Shown: piece after piece, positions 1-9,646 of the stretch
Layout of the letters: each line of letters begins with the position of its first letter
How positions within the stretch are numbered: the first letter of the stretch is position 1
Assembly (NCBI GenBank): GCA_007693485.1
Contig: REDM01000253.1
Coordinates: 1 to 39,080 of the forward strand
From: Spirochaetaceae bacterium
GTDB lineage: Bacteria > Spirochaetota > Spirochaetia > DSM-27196 > PWMO01
Direction: 5' to 3'
Length of the DNA stretch: 39,080 nucleotides
Position numbers and translations under genes: made by a program
Notes under the pieces: generated by a model
Databases searched by the model: none
What the model saw: the letters and a program-made list of their open reading frames with translations, nothing else
What the model was told of the DNA's origin: nothing

Positions 1-87
1 CGCTCATACCCCTATAGAATCACCGTTTGTTCCTCCTGCTTCACGGTTCCGGAAAGAAAGCACATTTTTCGCACCACTTTGGGGGTG

Positions 88-116
88 TTGCAGTGCAGGG
101 GAGTGTATCAGATAAT
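88..116 (+). promoter_or_regulatory. Putative promoter of the glgX-treY-treZ-tex operon
   Basis: TTGCAG at 88-93 and GATAAT at 111-116 are separated by 17 bases, a good sigma-70 arrangement. Transcription would start near 123, giving a leader of about 30 bases before the glgX start. Bases 1-87 hold no gene I can support. Inferred from sequence only. Confidence 0.55.
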
Positions 117-124
117 AGCCTCAG

Positions 125-140
125 CCCGCAACGCTGCGGG
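125..140 (+). promoter_or_regulatory. Short hairpin at the 5' end of the glgX message
   Basis: CCCGCA at 125-130 and TGCGGG at 135-140 are perfectly complementary with a 4-base loop. It would form at the extreme 5' end of the predicted transcript and stops 4 bases before the GGAGGA ribosome binding site at 145-150. It could protect the mRNA end or tune ribosome access. There is no U-tract, so it is not a terminator. Confidence 0.4.
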
Positions 141-153
141 CACCGGAGGAATG

Positions 154-2265
154 ATGGAACTCAGACCGGGCAAACCCTATCCGTTGGGCGCCCGATACGA
201 CGGAGCAGGCACCAACTTTTCGGTCTTTTCGGAGGCCGCAGAGATGGTTGAGCTCTGCCTATTTGACGAGAGCGGTCGGGAAACGCGATACCGTCTGCCG
301 GAGGTGACCGGCCACGTGTGGCACGGTTACGTGCCCAACCTCATTCCCGGCCAGCACTACGGATTTCGCGTGCACGGGCCGTGGTCCCCACACGAGGGAT
401 CGCTCTGCAACGCCAACAAACTTCTGCTCGATCCCTACGCGAAGGCGATCAGCGGTGAGGTATCGTGGAACCCGGCGGTGTTTCCCTTTGAGCCGGAGAG
501 CGATACGCAGAATAATACCGACAGCGCACCCTACGTGCCGCGCTCGGTGGTTACCAATCCGTTCTTCGACTGGACGGACGACTTCTCGCCCAAGGTGGCA
601 TGGAACGAGACGGTGATCTACGAGGTGCACGTGAAGGGCTTCTCCGTGCTGCATCCCGAGATTCCCTCGGAGCTGCGCGGCACCTACAGCGCCCTTGCGC
701 ACCCGGTCTCCATCGATTACTTCAAGCGGCTCGGAATAACCGCTCTGGAGTTGATGCCCGTGCATCAGTTTATCCATGACGGCTACCTTCTCGACCGTGG
801 CGTGCGAAACTACTGGGGGTACAACACTATCGGGTACTTCGCTCCCCACAGCGAGTACGCGGCCCGCGAGACCGCAGGGGTGCAGGTCGCCGAGTTCAAG
901 CAAATGGTGAAGACCCTGCACAAAGCGGGGATCGAGGTGATTCTGGACGTGGTCTACAACCATACTGCTGAAGGCAACCATCAGGGACCGGTGCTCTGTT
1001 TTAAGGGGATCGATAACGGCGCCTACTACCGTCTTCTGGCCGAAGACCGCTTCTATTATATGGATTACACCGGGACGGGAAACACCCTCAACATGCGCCA
1101 CCCCCACGTGCTGCAGCTCATCATGGACTCGCTGCGCTACTGGATCCTCGAAATGCACGTGGATGGCTTCCGGTTCGACCTTGCGAGCACCCTCGCCCGG
1201 GAGTTGCACGACGTGGACCGCCTCTCGGCCTTCTTCGACATCATCCAGCAGGATCCGGTGATCAGCCAGGTGAAGCTCATTGCCGAGCCGTGGGACGTGG
1301 GCGAGGGCGGCTACCAGGTGGGGAACTTTCCGCCCGGCTGGTCCGAGTGGAACGGCAAGTACCGCGACTGTATTCGCAGTTTCTGGCGCGGCCAGGACCA
1401 GACGCTCGCGGAGTTTGCCTATCGGGTGACCGGAAGCTCCGATCTCTACGAGAACACCGGCCGACGTCCCTACGCGAGCATCAATTTTGTGACGGCCCAC
1501 GACGGGTTCACGCTGTCTGATCTGGTGTCATACAACGAGAAGCACAACGATGCCAACGGCGAGGACGGTGCCGACGGCGAGTCGCACAACAACTCGTGGA
1601 ATTGTGGAGTCGAGGGGCCAACGGACGACCACGAGATCATCGACCTTCGCAATCGGCAGCGGCGGAACTTTCTGGTGACGCTCTTCCTCTCGCAAGGAGT
1701 ACCGATGCTGCTCGCGGGCGACGAACTGGGCCGCACGCAGGGCGGCAACAACAACACCTACTGCCAGGACAACGAAACGTCGTGGATTCATTGGGACAAC
1801 GTCGACCGACCGATGCTGCGCTTCGTCCGGCGGCTGACGGCGTTTCGTCGCGAGCATCCGGTGTTCCACCGGCGTCACTGGTTTCAGGGTCAGGCGATCT
1901 ACGGACGGGGCTTGGACGACATTGCGTGGTTGACGCCCGATGGAAATGAGATGGAAGACTCCTACTGGAGCGAGGGACACGCGAAGTCGATCGCGATCTT
2001 TCTCAACGGAAAGGCGGTTCCGAGTCCGGACGCCTTCGGTCTGCGGGTAGTGGACGACTCATTCTACGTTATCATCAACGCCCATCACGAGCCCATCGAT
2101 TTCACGCTGCCGGACAAGACCTGGGGACGCTACTGGCGGATGGTTGTCGACACAGCCGTTGGGTGGATGGACGGAAAGCGCCCGCTGTCCGCTGGTGAGA
2201 CCATTCAGGCAGTGGGCCGCAGTATCATCGTTCTGCAGGCGGAGGAGAATGGCGCCGATGTCTGA
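154..2265 (+). CDS. glgX: Glycogen debranching enzyme (isoamylase type, GlgX/TreX)
   Basis: Cytoplasmic GH13 enzyme that hydrolyses alpha-1,6 branch points of glycogen-like glucans, giving linear malto-oligosaccharides. The N-terminus (about residues 5-100) looks like a CBM48 domain. The TIM-barrel follows, with the nucleophile region GFRFDLAS (Asp342), acid/base region LIAEPWDVG (Glu378) and the third carboxylate in TAHDGF (Asp450). At about 703 residues it has the normal family length. GGAGGA at 145-150 abuts two in-frame ATGs at 151 and 154; I chose 154 for the slightly better spacing, and a TTG at 79 is an unlikely alternative. Its stop lies inside the start of treY, so it is the first gene of a classic treX-treY-treZ operon: debranched chains feed TreY. 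The family assignment is firm; the exact substrate is inferred. Confidence 0.95.
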   Translation: MELRPGKPYPLGARYDGAGTNFSVFSEAAEMVELCLFDESGRETRYRLPEVTGHVWHGYVPNLIPGQHYGFRVHGPWSPHEGSLCNANKLLLDPYAKAISGEVSWNPAVFPFEPESDTQNNTDSAPYVPRSVVTNPFFDWTDDFSPKVAWNETVIYEVHVKGFSVLHPEIPSELRGTYSALAHPVSIDYFKRLGITALELMPVHQFIHDGYLLDRGVRNYWGYNTIGYFAPHSEYAARETAGVQVAEFKQMVKTLHKAGIEVILDVVYNHTAEGNHQGPVLCFKGIDNGAYYRLLAEDRFYYMDYTGTGNTLNMRHPHVLQLIMDSLRYWILEMHVDGFRFDLASTLARELHDVDRLSAFFDIIQQDPVISQVKLIAEPWDVGEGGYQVGNFPPGWSEWNGKYRDCIRSFWRGQDQTLAEFAYRVTGSSDLYENTGRRPYASINFVTAHDGFTLSDLVSYNEKHNDANGEDGADGESHNNSWNCGVEGPTDDHEIIDLRNRQRRNFLVTLFLSQGVPMLLAGDELGRTQGGNNNTYCQDNETSWIHWDNVDRPMLRFVRRLTAFRREHPVFHRRHWFQGQAIYGRGLDDIAWLTPDGNEMEDSYWSEGHAKSIAIFLNGKAVPSPDAFGLRVVDDSFYVIINAHHEPIDFTLPDKTWGRYWRMVVDTAVGWMDGKRPLSAGETIQAVGRSIIVLQAEENGADV

Positions 2266-5056
2266 GACGTTTTCTGATCCGCTTCGCGCTACCTATCGGC
2301 TGCAGCTTCACGCAGAGTTTGACTTTGACGCGGCCGCCGCCGTCGTAGATTATCTGCGCGATCTTGGAGTGTCGCACGTCTATTGCTCGCCTTACCTGCA
2401 AGCAGCACCGGGGAGCCTGCACGGCTACGACGTGGTCGATCACTCTGCGGTCAATGCCGAACTCGGTGGCGAAAAGGGGCACGAGTGGTTCTGCCGCCGG
2501 GTTGCCGCCGCCGGCCTCGGACAGGTTGTGGACGTGGTCCCCAATCATATGGCGATCTCGGGACCGGAGAACCGTTGGTGGTGGGACGTTCTGGAGAACG
2601 GACCGTCGAGCCGGTACGCCACATACTTTGACGTCGACTGGAGCTACTCACAGCAGGATGGCGACAACCGCGTTCTGCTTCCCGTTCTCGGGGATCACTA
2701 CGGCCGCGTTGTTGAGGCGGGACAGATCCGTCTCGAGCGCCGCGGCGGCAGTTTTGTGCTGCGCTACTTCGACCACGTATGGCCGGTCGCTCCGCGATCG
2801 CTGGCGCCGGTCATCGCCCGGGCGGGAGAGCGCTGCGACTCGCCGGACTTGGGCTTTGTGGCGAGCGCCCTTGACTATTTGCCGCTGCCCACCGCAACCG
2901 ATAGGGCGAGCACGAGGCGGCGTCACCGGGACAAGGAAGTGCTCCGCGTCCAACTCACTCGACTGTTTGAAGAACAACCTGCAGCGCGGCGAGCCATGGA
3001 CGACGAAATCGAACTGGTGAACAGCAACGCCGAACGAATGGACGAACTGTTGTCGCGGCAGAACTACCGCCCCGCATTCTGGCGGGTTGCCGGAAGCGAT
3101 CTCTCCTATCGACGATTCTTCGATATCAATGATCTGGTCGGTATGTGCGTGGAGGACGAGGAGGTCTTCCTCGCGATGCACGAGCGAATCCTTGACTGGC
3201 TCGAACGCGGAATGGTTCACGGCCTTCGCATCGACCACCCGGATGGTCTCCGCGACCCGGAGCATTACTTCCAGCGGTTGCGTGATGCGGCGCCCCAAGC
3301 ATGGATTGTCGTGGAGAAGATTCTGCACCCGGGTGAGCGCCTTCGCGCAACCTGGCCGGTGCAGGGAACCACCGGATACGATTTTCTCAATCTGCTCGGC
3401 GGAGTCTTCATTGACCCTGTCCGCGAGGATGATTTTGACGGGATCTATCACCGGTTCATCGGTGCCGACGAGCCCGTGAATTATCACGCACTGCTGCAGG
3501 AGAAGAAGGATCAGGTGGTCTCCGAGCTTCTCGGAAGCGACATGAACCGGATCACGGCGCTTGCGATGCAGCTCTTCCAGCAGCACCGCCGCTTGCGCGA
3601 TTTCACGCGCGACGACGCGTGGGAGGCGCTCTCGGTACTCGTTGCGTCCTTCTCGGTGTACCGCAGTTACGGCCGCGATAACGGTGTTTCTAAAGAAGAT
3701 GTTTGCACCATCGACGAAGCGGTAGCCTGCGCAACCGGCCGACGCCCTGACGTTGATCCCGAGCTGTTTGCCGTGCTTGGGTCCGCGCTGAAACGCGAGT
3801 TTGGCGGTACCCATGGTGCTGAGCTTGCAACCCGTATTCAGCAACTTACCGGTCCGGTGATGGCAAAGGGAGCGGAAGACACCGCATTCTATTGCTACGC
3901 CCGCTTCGTTGGACTGAACGAGGTCGGAGGCGATCCAGGGAGGTTTGGCACCTCGCTTGAGGAGTTTCATCGCGAGATGAGCCGACGCGCGCACGAAGAG
4001 CCGCGTGCGATGCTCGCGGGTTCCACTCACGACACCAAGCGCAGCGAGGACGTGCGCATGCGTCTCGCGGTGCTTGCCGAGATCCCCGACGCGTGGGAGG
4101 GTTTCTGCGATGCGCTGCGCGAGGCGAGCGGCGGCTTTCGTGCTGCCGAGGTGGACCCGGAGACCGAGTACCTCATCTACCAGACCGCCGTTGGAGCGTG
4201 GCCCATCGACGCCGACCGGATCGGCGCCTACATTCAGAAGGCAATCAAGGAAGCAAAACGGTTTACAACCTGGACCCGTCCCGATGAGCAGTACGAGGCC
4301 GCCGTCATCGGCTTCGCACGGCGACTCGTGGAAGATCCCGCCACCTGCACGCTGGTCGATCAAATGGCCACGAGCATTCGCGACGCCGGTCGCATCAACT
4401 CACTCTCCCACACGGTGATCCGTCTCACCGCTCCCGGGGTGCCGGACCTCTATCAGGGCGCCGAGCTCTGGGATCTCAGCCTTGTCGATCCGGACAACCG
4501 TCGACCGGTTGACTACGATCAGCGCCGCCGCATGCTCGCTTCGTTTGACCGCGTCGAGACCACGGCACCCACTACCGTGGCCGCGAATACCGGCACCCTG
4601 GCCGCGAATACCGGCACCCTGGCCGATGAGGCGCTGAAGCATGCCGACGATGGCGGCCCCAAGTTGCTTGCGGTGTCCCGTACCCTTCGCGCACGGCAGG
4701 AGTTTCCCGCGGCCTTCGGGCCCGACGGCGGGTACGAGCCGCTGTTCGCGCAGGGCAAAGGCGCCGACCATGTCCTGGCGTTTTGCCGCGGCGGCACCGT
4801 CGTGACCGTCGCGGTTCGGCTACCCCATACACTCGCCGGAGAGTGGGCTGAGACTACGCTGCGGCTGCCCGATGGTACCTGGCGAAACCGTTTCACCGGT
4901 GAGCGTTACTCTGGCGGCTCCGTTGCGATGGCGCAGCTTCTCGGTAATTTTCCGGTAGCGATTCTGACGGCGAGCACCACGGACCAACCGGAACGCACGG
5001 AAGCTTCTGCGAATACCACCGCCCGCCCGGCGAAGACAACAAGAGAAACCTCATGA
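2258..5056 (+). CDS. treY: Maltooligosyl trehalose synthase
   Basis: GH13 enzyme that converts the reducing-end alpha-1,4 bond of a malto-oligosaccharide into an alpha-1,1 bond, making maltooligosyl trehalose. The start RATYRLQLHAEF is characteristic of the family. Visible catalytic regions are VDVVPNH near residue 91, LRIDHPDG (Asp326), WIVVEKIL (Glu353) and STHDTKR (Asp592). Length is about 932 residues, at the long end for the family. GGAGGAG at 2241-2247 sits 10 bases before ATG 2258; ATG 2249 is too close. The gene overlaps glgX by 8 bases and treZ by ATGA. Near residue 775 there is a small in-frame tandem duplication (AANTGTL twice) in what is probably a surface loop. Confident. Confidence 0.96.
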   Translation: MSETFSDPLRATYRLQLHAEFDFDAAAAVVDYLRDLGVSHVYCSPYLQAAPGSLHGYDVVDHSAVNAELGGEKGHEWFCRRVAAAGLGQVVDVVPNHMAISGPENRWWWDVLENGPSSRYATYFDVDWSYSQQDGDNRVLLPVLGDHYGRVVEAGQIRLERRGGSFVLRYFDHVWPVAPRSLAPVIARAGERCDSPDLGFVASALDYLPLPTATDRASTRRRHRDKEVLRVQLTRLFEEQPAARRAMDDEIELVNSNAERMDELLSRQNYRPAFWRVAGSDLSYRRFFDINDLVGMCVEDEEVFLAMHERILDWLERGMVHGLRIDHPDGLRDPEHYFQRLRDAAPQAWIVVEKILHPGERLRATWPVQGTTGYDFLNLLGGVFIDPVREDDFDGIYHRFIGADEPVNYHALLQEKKDQVVSELLGSDMNRITALAMQLFQQHRRLRDFTRDDAWEALSVLVASFSVYRSYGRDNGVSKEDVCTIDEAVACATGRRPDVDPELFAVLGSALKREFGGTHGAELATRIQQLTGPVMAKGAEDTAFYCYARFVGLNEVGGDPGRFGTSLEEFHREMSRRAHEEPRAMLAGSTHDTKRSEDVRMRLAVLAEIPDAWEGFCDALREASGGFRAAEVDPETEYLIYQTAVGAWPIDADRIGAYIQKAIKEAKRFTTWTRPDEQYEAAVIGFARRLVEDPATCTLVDQMATSIRDAGRINSLSHTVIRLTAPGVPDLYQGAELWDLSLVDPDNRRPVDYDQRRRMLASFDRVETTAPTTVAANTGTLAANTGTLADEALKHADDGGPKLLAVSRTLRARQEFPAAFGPDGGYEPLFAQGKGADHVLAFCRGGTVVTVAVRLPHTLAGEWAETTLRLPDGTWRNRFTGERYSGGSVAMAQLLGNFPVAILTASTTDQPERTEASANTTARPAKTTRETS
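4580..4621 (+). repeat. Tandem 21-bp in-frame duplication inside treY
   Basis: Two identical 21-base units (4580-4600 and 4601-4621) encode the heptapeptide AANTGTL twice in succession. The unit length keeps the reading frame. It lies between conserved barrel and C-terminal segments of TreY, in a low-complexity Thr/Ala-rich stretch, and looks like a recent slippage-type duplication. Confidence 0.85.
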
Positions 5057-6846
5057 CCAACAATCGAAACAATACAACACAAGACGTCTTTTCCGTCTGG
5101 GCCCCGTCCGCAGAGCGCGTCGAGCTATTGCTCCAGGATGGAACAACGGAGCCGCAACGGATTGCGATGCTGGCCGACGCCAACGGCTGGGGGTACGCTG
5201 GAGAGCCGGTGCCACGTAACGGCGACCGGTACGCGTTTTCGCTCGATGGCGGTCCCGCGCGCCCCGATCCGCGAGCACGCCGACAGCCCGACGGTGTCCA
5301 CGGCTTCTCGGAGTGGGTCTCGCTTCCGGCTTCCCAGCGGGGCGATACGGAGTATCGTCCGCCGGCGCTCGCGGAAGGGATCATCTACGAGTTGCACGTC
5401 GGAACCTTCACCCCCGGTGGAACCTTTGACGCCGCGGCCCAGCGTATCCCCTATCTGCGGGAGCTCGGCGTGACCCACGTGGAGCTCATGCCGGTGGCAT
5501 CCGCGTCTGGCGCGCGCGGATGGGGATACGATGGTGTTGCGCTCTATTCGGTCTGGGAAGCCTACGGCGGGCCCGAAGGTCTGGTGCGGTTTGTAGACCG
5601 CTGTCACGCCGAGGGGCTCGCCGTGATTCTCGACGTGGTCTACAACCATCTCGGACCCGAGGGAAACTATCTCGCGGAGTTCGGCCCCTATTTCACCGAC
5701 GCCTACCGTACCCCGTGGGGGATGGCCGTCAACCTGGACGGGCCCGACAGCGACGAGGTGCGCCGCTTCATCCTCGACAACGCGTTGATGTGGCTCGGCG
5801 ACTACGACATCGACGCGCTCCGGCTTGATGCGGTTCACGCCCTGCATGACGAGTCCGCGGTTCACATCCTGGAGGAGCTTGCACTTGAAGTAGATGCACT
5901 TTCCCGAAGCACGGGGCGCCAGCGATTGCTGATTGCCGAGAGTGACCTGAACGACCCGCGGCTGGTTGCTCCTCGCGAAGTCGGGGGCTACGGTCTGGAT
6001 GCGCAGTGGAGCGACGACTTTCACCACGGCGTGCACGTTGCTCTGACCGGTGAGACCCACGGCTACTACGTCGGGTTCCGAGGGGTGGCCGATCTGGCAA
6101 AGAGTCTGCGTGATGTGTTTATTCACGACGGAGCCTACTCCCCGTCACGCCGTCGCCGTCACGGACGTCCGGCGGGTAACTATCCGGGGTACCGTTTCCT
6201 GGCCTACAGCCAGAACCACGACCAGGTGGGAAACCGGGCGCAGGGGGAACGGCTTGAGCATCTTGCGGGGAAAGAGCGCGCGAAGGTCGCCGCCGCGCTC
6301 ACGCTGCTGTCTCCCTTCGTACCCATGCTCTTTCAGGGCGAGGAGTGGGCGGCGTCTGCTCCCTTTCAGTACTTCACCGATCACGGAGATCCCGACCTTG
6401 GGCGTGCGGTTCGGGAAGGCCGGCGGCGTGAGTTTCGCTCGTTTGGGTGGAAGCCCGAAGATGTGCCGGATCCACAGGATCGTACGACGTTCGACCGGAG
6501 CGTGCTCGATTGGGACGAGCAGAGTCACGGCGCCCACGCCGACATGCTCGCCTGGTATCGTGAGCTGATCGGCCTTCGGCGTACCGAACCGGACCTTCGA
6601 GGATGCGACCGGGAGACAGTATCGGTTCAGTGCGACCCCGAAGCGGGATGGCTCCACCTGCGACGCGGCTGCGTGGATGTTGTGGCGGCGTTGGGTGACG
6701 GGTCGGCCGAGGTCCGTCTTGGGACCCGCGCCGGGGAGCGCACCCTGCTGCTCTCATCTGGTGCATCCATTGAGGTAACTCCGTCGGTTATTCGCTTTTC
6801 CGGTCCCGGTGTGGTGGTCACCAAGCGAGAAGTCCTTGTCCGTTGA
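5053..6846 (+). CDS. treZ: Malto-oligosyltrehalose trehalohydrolase
   Basis: GH13 enzyme that releases free trehalose from maltooligosyl trehalose, completing the TreY/TreZ route. The N-terminal CBM48-like region (VFSVWAPSAERVELLL) precedes the barrel. Catalytic regions are DALRLDAVHAL (Asp259), LIAESDLNDPRL (Glu296) and SQNHDQVGNRAQG (Asp390), the last being diagnostic of TreZ. The 597-residue length is typical. ATG 5053 overlaps the treY stop (ATGA), indicating translational coupling. With glgX and treY it forms a complete glycogen-to-trehalose pathway, usually an osmotic or desiccation response or a carbon store. Confident. Confidence 0.96.
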   Translation: MTNNRNNTTQDVFSVWAPSAERVELLLQDGTTEPQRIAMLADANGWGYAGEPVPRNGDRYAFSLDGGPARPDPRARRQPDGVHGFSEWVSLPASQRGDTEYRPPALAEGIIYELHVGTFTPGGTFDAAAQRIPYLRELGVTHVELMPVASASGARGWGYDGVALYSVWEAYGGPEGLVRFVDRCHAEGLAVILDVVYNHLGPEGNYLAEFGPYFTDAYRTPWGMAVNLDGPDSDEVRRFILDNALMWLGDYDIDALRLDAVHALHDESAVHILEELALEVDALSRSTGRQRLLIAESDLNDPRLVAPREVGGYGLDAQWSDDFHHGVHVALTGETHGYYVGFRGVADLAKSLRDVFIHDGAYSPSRRRRHGRPAGNYPGYRFLAYSQNHDQVGNRAQGERLEHLAGKERAKVAAALTLLSPFVPMLFQGEEWAASAPFQYFTDHGDPDLGRAVREGRRREFRSFGWKPEDVPDPQDRTTFDRSVLDWDEQSHGAHADMLAWYRELIGLRRTEPDLRGCDRETVSVQCDPEAGWLHLRRGCVDVVAALGDGSAEVRLGTRAGERTLLLSSGASIEVTPSVIRFSGPGVVVTKREVLVR

Positions 6847-9070
6847 GCTGATTCTTCGTGAAGTTGCAGTTAGCGGCTGTACGCGCGCACAGGTGGCGGC
6901 GGTGGTTGCGCTTCTTGCCGACGGGGCGACGGTCCCCTTCATCGCCCGCTATCGCAAGGAAGCCACCGGCAGCCTGGACGAGGTTGCGATTCGTGCCATT
7001 GAGGGTGCCCGCGAACGCGTGACCGTTCGTGAAGCGCGGCGAGAGGTGGTTCGAGCCTCGCTGGAGAGCAGGGATTTGCTCACCGCGGAACTCGCCGACC
7101 GGCTTGCTGCGGCGCCAACCCTTGCGGCAATTGAAGACCTCTACGCGCCCTTTCGACCCAAACGCAAGACGCGCGCGAGTGTAGCCGTTGCCGCCGGCCT
7201 GGCTCCCCTGGCGCAGGCCATCCTGGAAGACGCCGTTGCCGATCCGGCCGAGCTGCAGCGTGAGGCGGATCGCTTCGTTGATGCATCGGGCGAGGTTTTG
7301 TCGGCCGACGCAGCACTCGCGGGAGCCGGCGATATTCTCGCCGAATGGATCGCCGAGCACCCCGACGTCCGTTCCGCAGTGCGCGATCTCTTTGTTCGTC
7401 AGGCGGAACTGCGCAGTGCGAAGCGCCGGGGCGTTGCCGCTGAGGGACCAGCCGCGCACTTTCGTGACTACTTTGAACATCACGAATCCGCGGTCCGGGC
7501 GCCCTCGCACCGTATACTCGCTGTCTGCCGGGGTGAGGCGGAGGGGCATCTGAGCGTCACCGTGCGTCCTGCGAGCGCCACCGTGGAAGACGTGGTTACC
7601 GCGTTGGTGTTGCGCCGCAGGGTCGACTGGCGGCATCTGGGTGCAGGTTTTCCCTCGGCCGTCGCCCGCTCCAACGGCACCGAAGGCAGCGGCTCGGTGA
7701 CGACGTCGGGAACGGCCTACGGTGCTGCGTGCGCTCCCCTCATGCTTCAGGCGCTACGCGATGGCTGCGAGCGGCTCCTGGTGCCGTCACTGGAGAGCGA
7801 GTATCGCGGCAGTCTGAAACGCCGCGCCGACGAGCAGGCGATCGCGGTATTTGCCCGCAACCTCGACGAGCTCCTGATGGCGCCACCATTGTCAGATACG
7901 GCGATCCTCGCCATCGACCCGGGTCTTCGCACGGGGTGCAAGGTGGTCTGTCTTGATCGTCGCGGCGAGCTGCTCGCGTCGGCAACCATTTTTCCGCTAC
8001 CACCGGTCTCCCGGACCGACGAAGCGGCGAGCACGGTTCGAGCACTGGTACAGCGCCACGGAATCGAGGCCGTGGCGGTGGGTAACGGTACCGGTGGTCG
8101 AGAAGCCCAGGCCTTCATCGATGGCGTGGGGCTGGGGATTCCGGTCGTACCGGTGAGCGAAAGTGGAGCGTCGGTCTATTCTGCGTCCGACCTCGCGCGC
8201 GAGGAGTTTCCTGAACACGACGTGACGGTGCGTGGAGCGATTTCCATCGGGCGGCGTCTTGCGGATCCGCTCTCGGAGCTCGTAAAGATTGATCCGAAGT
8301 CGATCGGCGTGGGACAGTATCAGCACGACGTCGATCAGAAGCTGTTAAGGAAGGCACTCGACGAGGTGGTGCTCTCCTGCGTGAACCGGGTTGGGGTGGA
8401 TCTGAACAGCGCGGGGTGGCCGCTTCTGGCATACGTCTCCGGTGTCGGACCCAAGCTCGCCCGTGCTATCGTGCAGAGGCGGGTTGCGTGTGGAGGCTTT
8501 GCCGGCCGGGCTGAGCTCCTCTCCGTTCCGGGGCTCGGCCCGAAGGCGTTCGAGCAGTGCGCCGGCTTTCTTCGTATCCGCGGCGGAGCCGAACCCCTCG
8601 ATGCCGGAGCAGTACACCCCGAGCGCTACTCGCTCGTGCGTACCATGGCCGCCGATGTCGGTGTAACGGTGATCGATCTGATGCACGACGCGGCCACACG
8701 CGGGCGCGTCAATCTCGACCGATACGTCGGCGCTGAGGTCGGGCTTCCCACCCTGCGCGACATCATGGTGGAACTCGAGAAACCGGGACGCGATCCGCGC
8801 GGGCTCTTTGAGCCGGTTCGGTTTGCCGACGTGCACTCGATGACCGACCTCACTACCGGCATGAAGCTTCCCGGGGTGGTTACCAACATCGCAGCGTTTG
8901 GTGCGTTCGTGGACATTGGCGTGCATCAGGATGGGCTGGTCCACATCAGCAAGCTGGCCGATCGCTTCGTGCGCGATCCTCACGAGGTGGTCTCGATCGG
9001 TGCGGTGGTTACGGTTACCGTGGTTGAGGTCGATGTGGCGCGGAAGCGAATCTCGCTGTCGATGGTGTAA
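6836..9070 (+). CDS. tex: Tex-family RNA-binding S1 protein
   Basis: Homologue of the conserved transcription accessory protein Tex, which binds nucleic acid through an S1 domain; its exact cellular role is unsettled. The N-terminal helical region carries the family motif FIARYRKEATGSLDE, then a YqgF/RNase H-like fold (about 355-445, starting ILAIDPGLRTG), a double helix-hairpin-helix region (about 529-585, YVSGVGPKLA and VPGLGPKAF) and a C-terminal S1 domain (about 672-743, GVVTNIAAFGAFVDIG). About 744 residues, usual for Tex. I chose TTG 6836 because homology-like sequence (SVELILREVAVSG) begins there; GTG 6809 is the alternative. Either start overlaps treZ, so it is likely co-transcribed with the trehalose genes although no functional link is known. 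Confidence 0.92.
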   Translation: MSVELILREVAVSGCTRAQVAAVVALLADGATVPFIARYRKEATGSLDEVAIRAIEGARERVTVREARREVVRASLESRDLLTAELADRLAAAPTLAAIEDLYAPFRPKRKTRASVAVAAGLAPLAQAILEDAVADPAELQREADRFVDASGEVLSADAALAGAGDILAEWIAEHPDVRSAVRDLFVRQAELRSAKRRGVAAEGPAAHFRDYFEHHESAVRAPSHRILAVCRGEAEGHLSVTVRPASATVEDVVTALVLRRRVDWRHLGAGFPSAVARSNGTEGSGSVTTSGTAYGAACAPLMLQALRDGCERLLVPSLESEYRGSLKRRADEQAIAVFARNLDELLMAPPLSDTAILAIDPGLRTGCKVVCLDRRGELLASATIFPLPPVSRTDEAASTVRALVQRHGIEAVAVGNGTGGREAQAFIDGVGLGIPVVPVSESGASVYSASDLAREEFPEHDVTVRGAISIGRRLADPLSELVKIDPKSIGVGQYQHDVDQKLLRKALDEVVLSCVNRVGVDLNSAGWPLLAYVSGVGPKLARAIVQRRVACGGFAGRAELLSVPGLGPKAFEQCAGFLRIRGGAEPLDAGAVHPERYSLVRTMAADVGVTVIDLMHDAATRGRVNLDRYVGAEVGLPTLRDIMVELEKPGRDPRGLFEPVRFADVHSMTDLTTGMKLPGVVTNIAAFGAFVDIGVHQDGLVHISKLADRFVRDPHEVVSIGAVVTVTVVEVDVARKRISLSMV

Positions 9071-9097
9071 CGCCAGTACGGTGTAACCCCGCCGCGG

Positions 9098-9126
9098 TTG
9101 GCAGCGTGGCGCACCTCCCGTATACT
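9098..9126 (+). promoter_or_regulatory. Strong sigma-70 promoter giving a leaderless thioesterase mRNA
   Basis: TTGGCA (9098-9103) and TATACT (9121-9126) each match consensus at 5 of 6 bases and are spaced by exactly 17 bases. The -10 ends only 7 bases before ATG 9134 and no Shine-Dalgarno is present, so transcription should start at or next to the A of the start codon. Confidence 0.7.
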
Positions 9127-9133
9127 CGTGCGC

Positions 9134-9646
9134 ATGAGCACCCAATCGCCCAGCCACAGAAACCCGCGCCCGGTCCGGAACCCCTACGTGGACAACCCCG
9201 ACTACCGCTGCTTTGGGTGCGATCCGAACAATCCAATCGGGCTCAAGCTGAGCTTTGTGATTGAGGGTGATCGTGTGGTGAGCGAGTGGCAACCACGCAA
9301 TGACCTCGAGGGGTACCCCGGTGTGACCCACGGGGGAGTTCTCGCGACGCTGTGCGATGAGACCGCAGCGTGGTACTTGCACGCGATCCGGGGCACCGCG
9401 GGGATGACTCGGGAACTCTCCGTTGTCTACCATCAGCCGGCGCGGGCGGCTGAAGCTCCGTTTCGCATTGAAGCGCACGCGCTGGAGGAGGACGCAAAGA
9501 GCGCCGTGATCGAAGTAACGATCACCGGGAGTGGCGGCACGCTCTTCTGCACCGCAACCTGCCGTTTTGCGGTCTTCAGCGAAGCGGTTGCCCGCAAACG
9601 GCTGGCCTTCCCCGGCCGCGAGGCGTTCTTCCGCGTAGCGCCGTAG
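9134..9646 (+). CDS. PaaI-like hotdog-fold thioesterase
   Basis: A 170-residue single-domain protein of the hotdog superfamily, most like PaaI/YbgC-type acyl-CoA thioesterases. The key motif GVTHGGVLATLCDETAAW contains the HGG segment and the acidic residue that activates water in this family. The N-terminus CFGCDPNNPIGLKLSF is typical of the FxxGxxxNxxGL subgroup. The enzyme would hydrolyse an acyl- or aryl-CoA thioester in the cytoplasm; the substrate is not deducible. ATG 9134 is the natural start because a near-consensus promoter ends 7 bases upstream; any longer start would read through that promoter. Monocistronic between tex and an ABC transporter. Confidence 0.85.
   Translation: MSTQSPSHRNPRPVRNPYVDNPDYRCFGCDPNNPIGLKLSFVIEGDRVVSEWQPRNDLEGYPGVTHGGVLATLCDETAAWYLHAIRGTAGMTRELSVVYHQPARAAEAPFRIEAHALEEDAKSAVIEVTITGSGGTLFCTATCRFAVFSEAVARKRLAFPGREAFFRVAP

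Noticed and set aside
259-1500. 413-codon open frame antisense to glgX
   Set aside because: It mirrors the codon structure of glgX in GC-rich DNA, has no recognisable domain and no ribosome site.
2648-4363. 571-codon open frame antisense to treY
   Set aside because: treY has all catalytic motifs on the other strand; the antisense product shows no family pattern.
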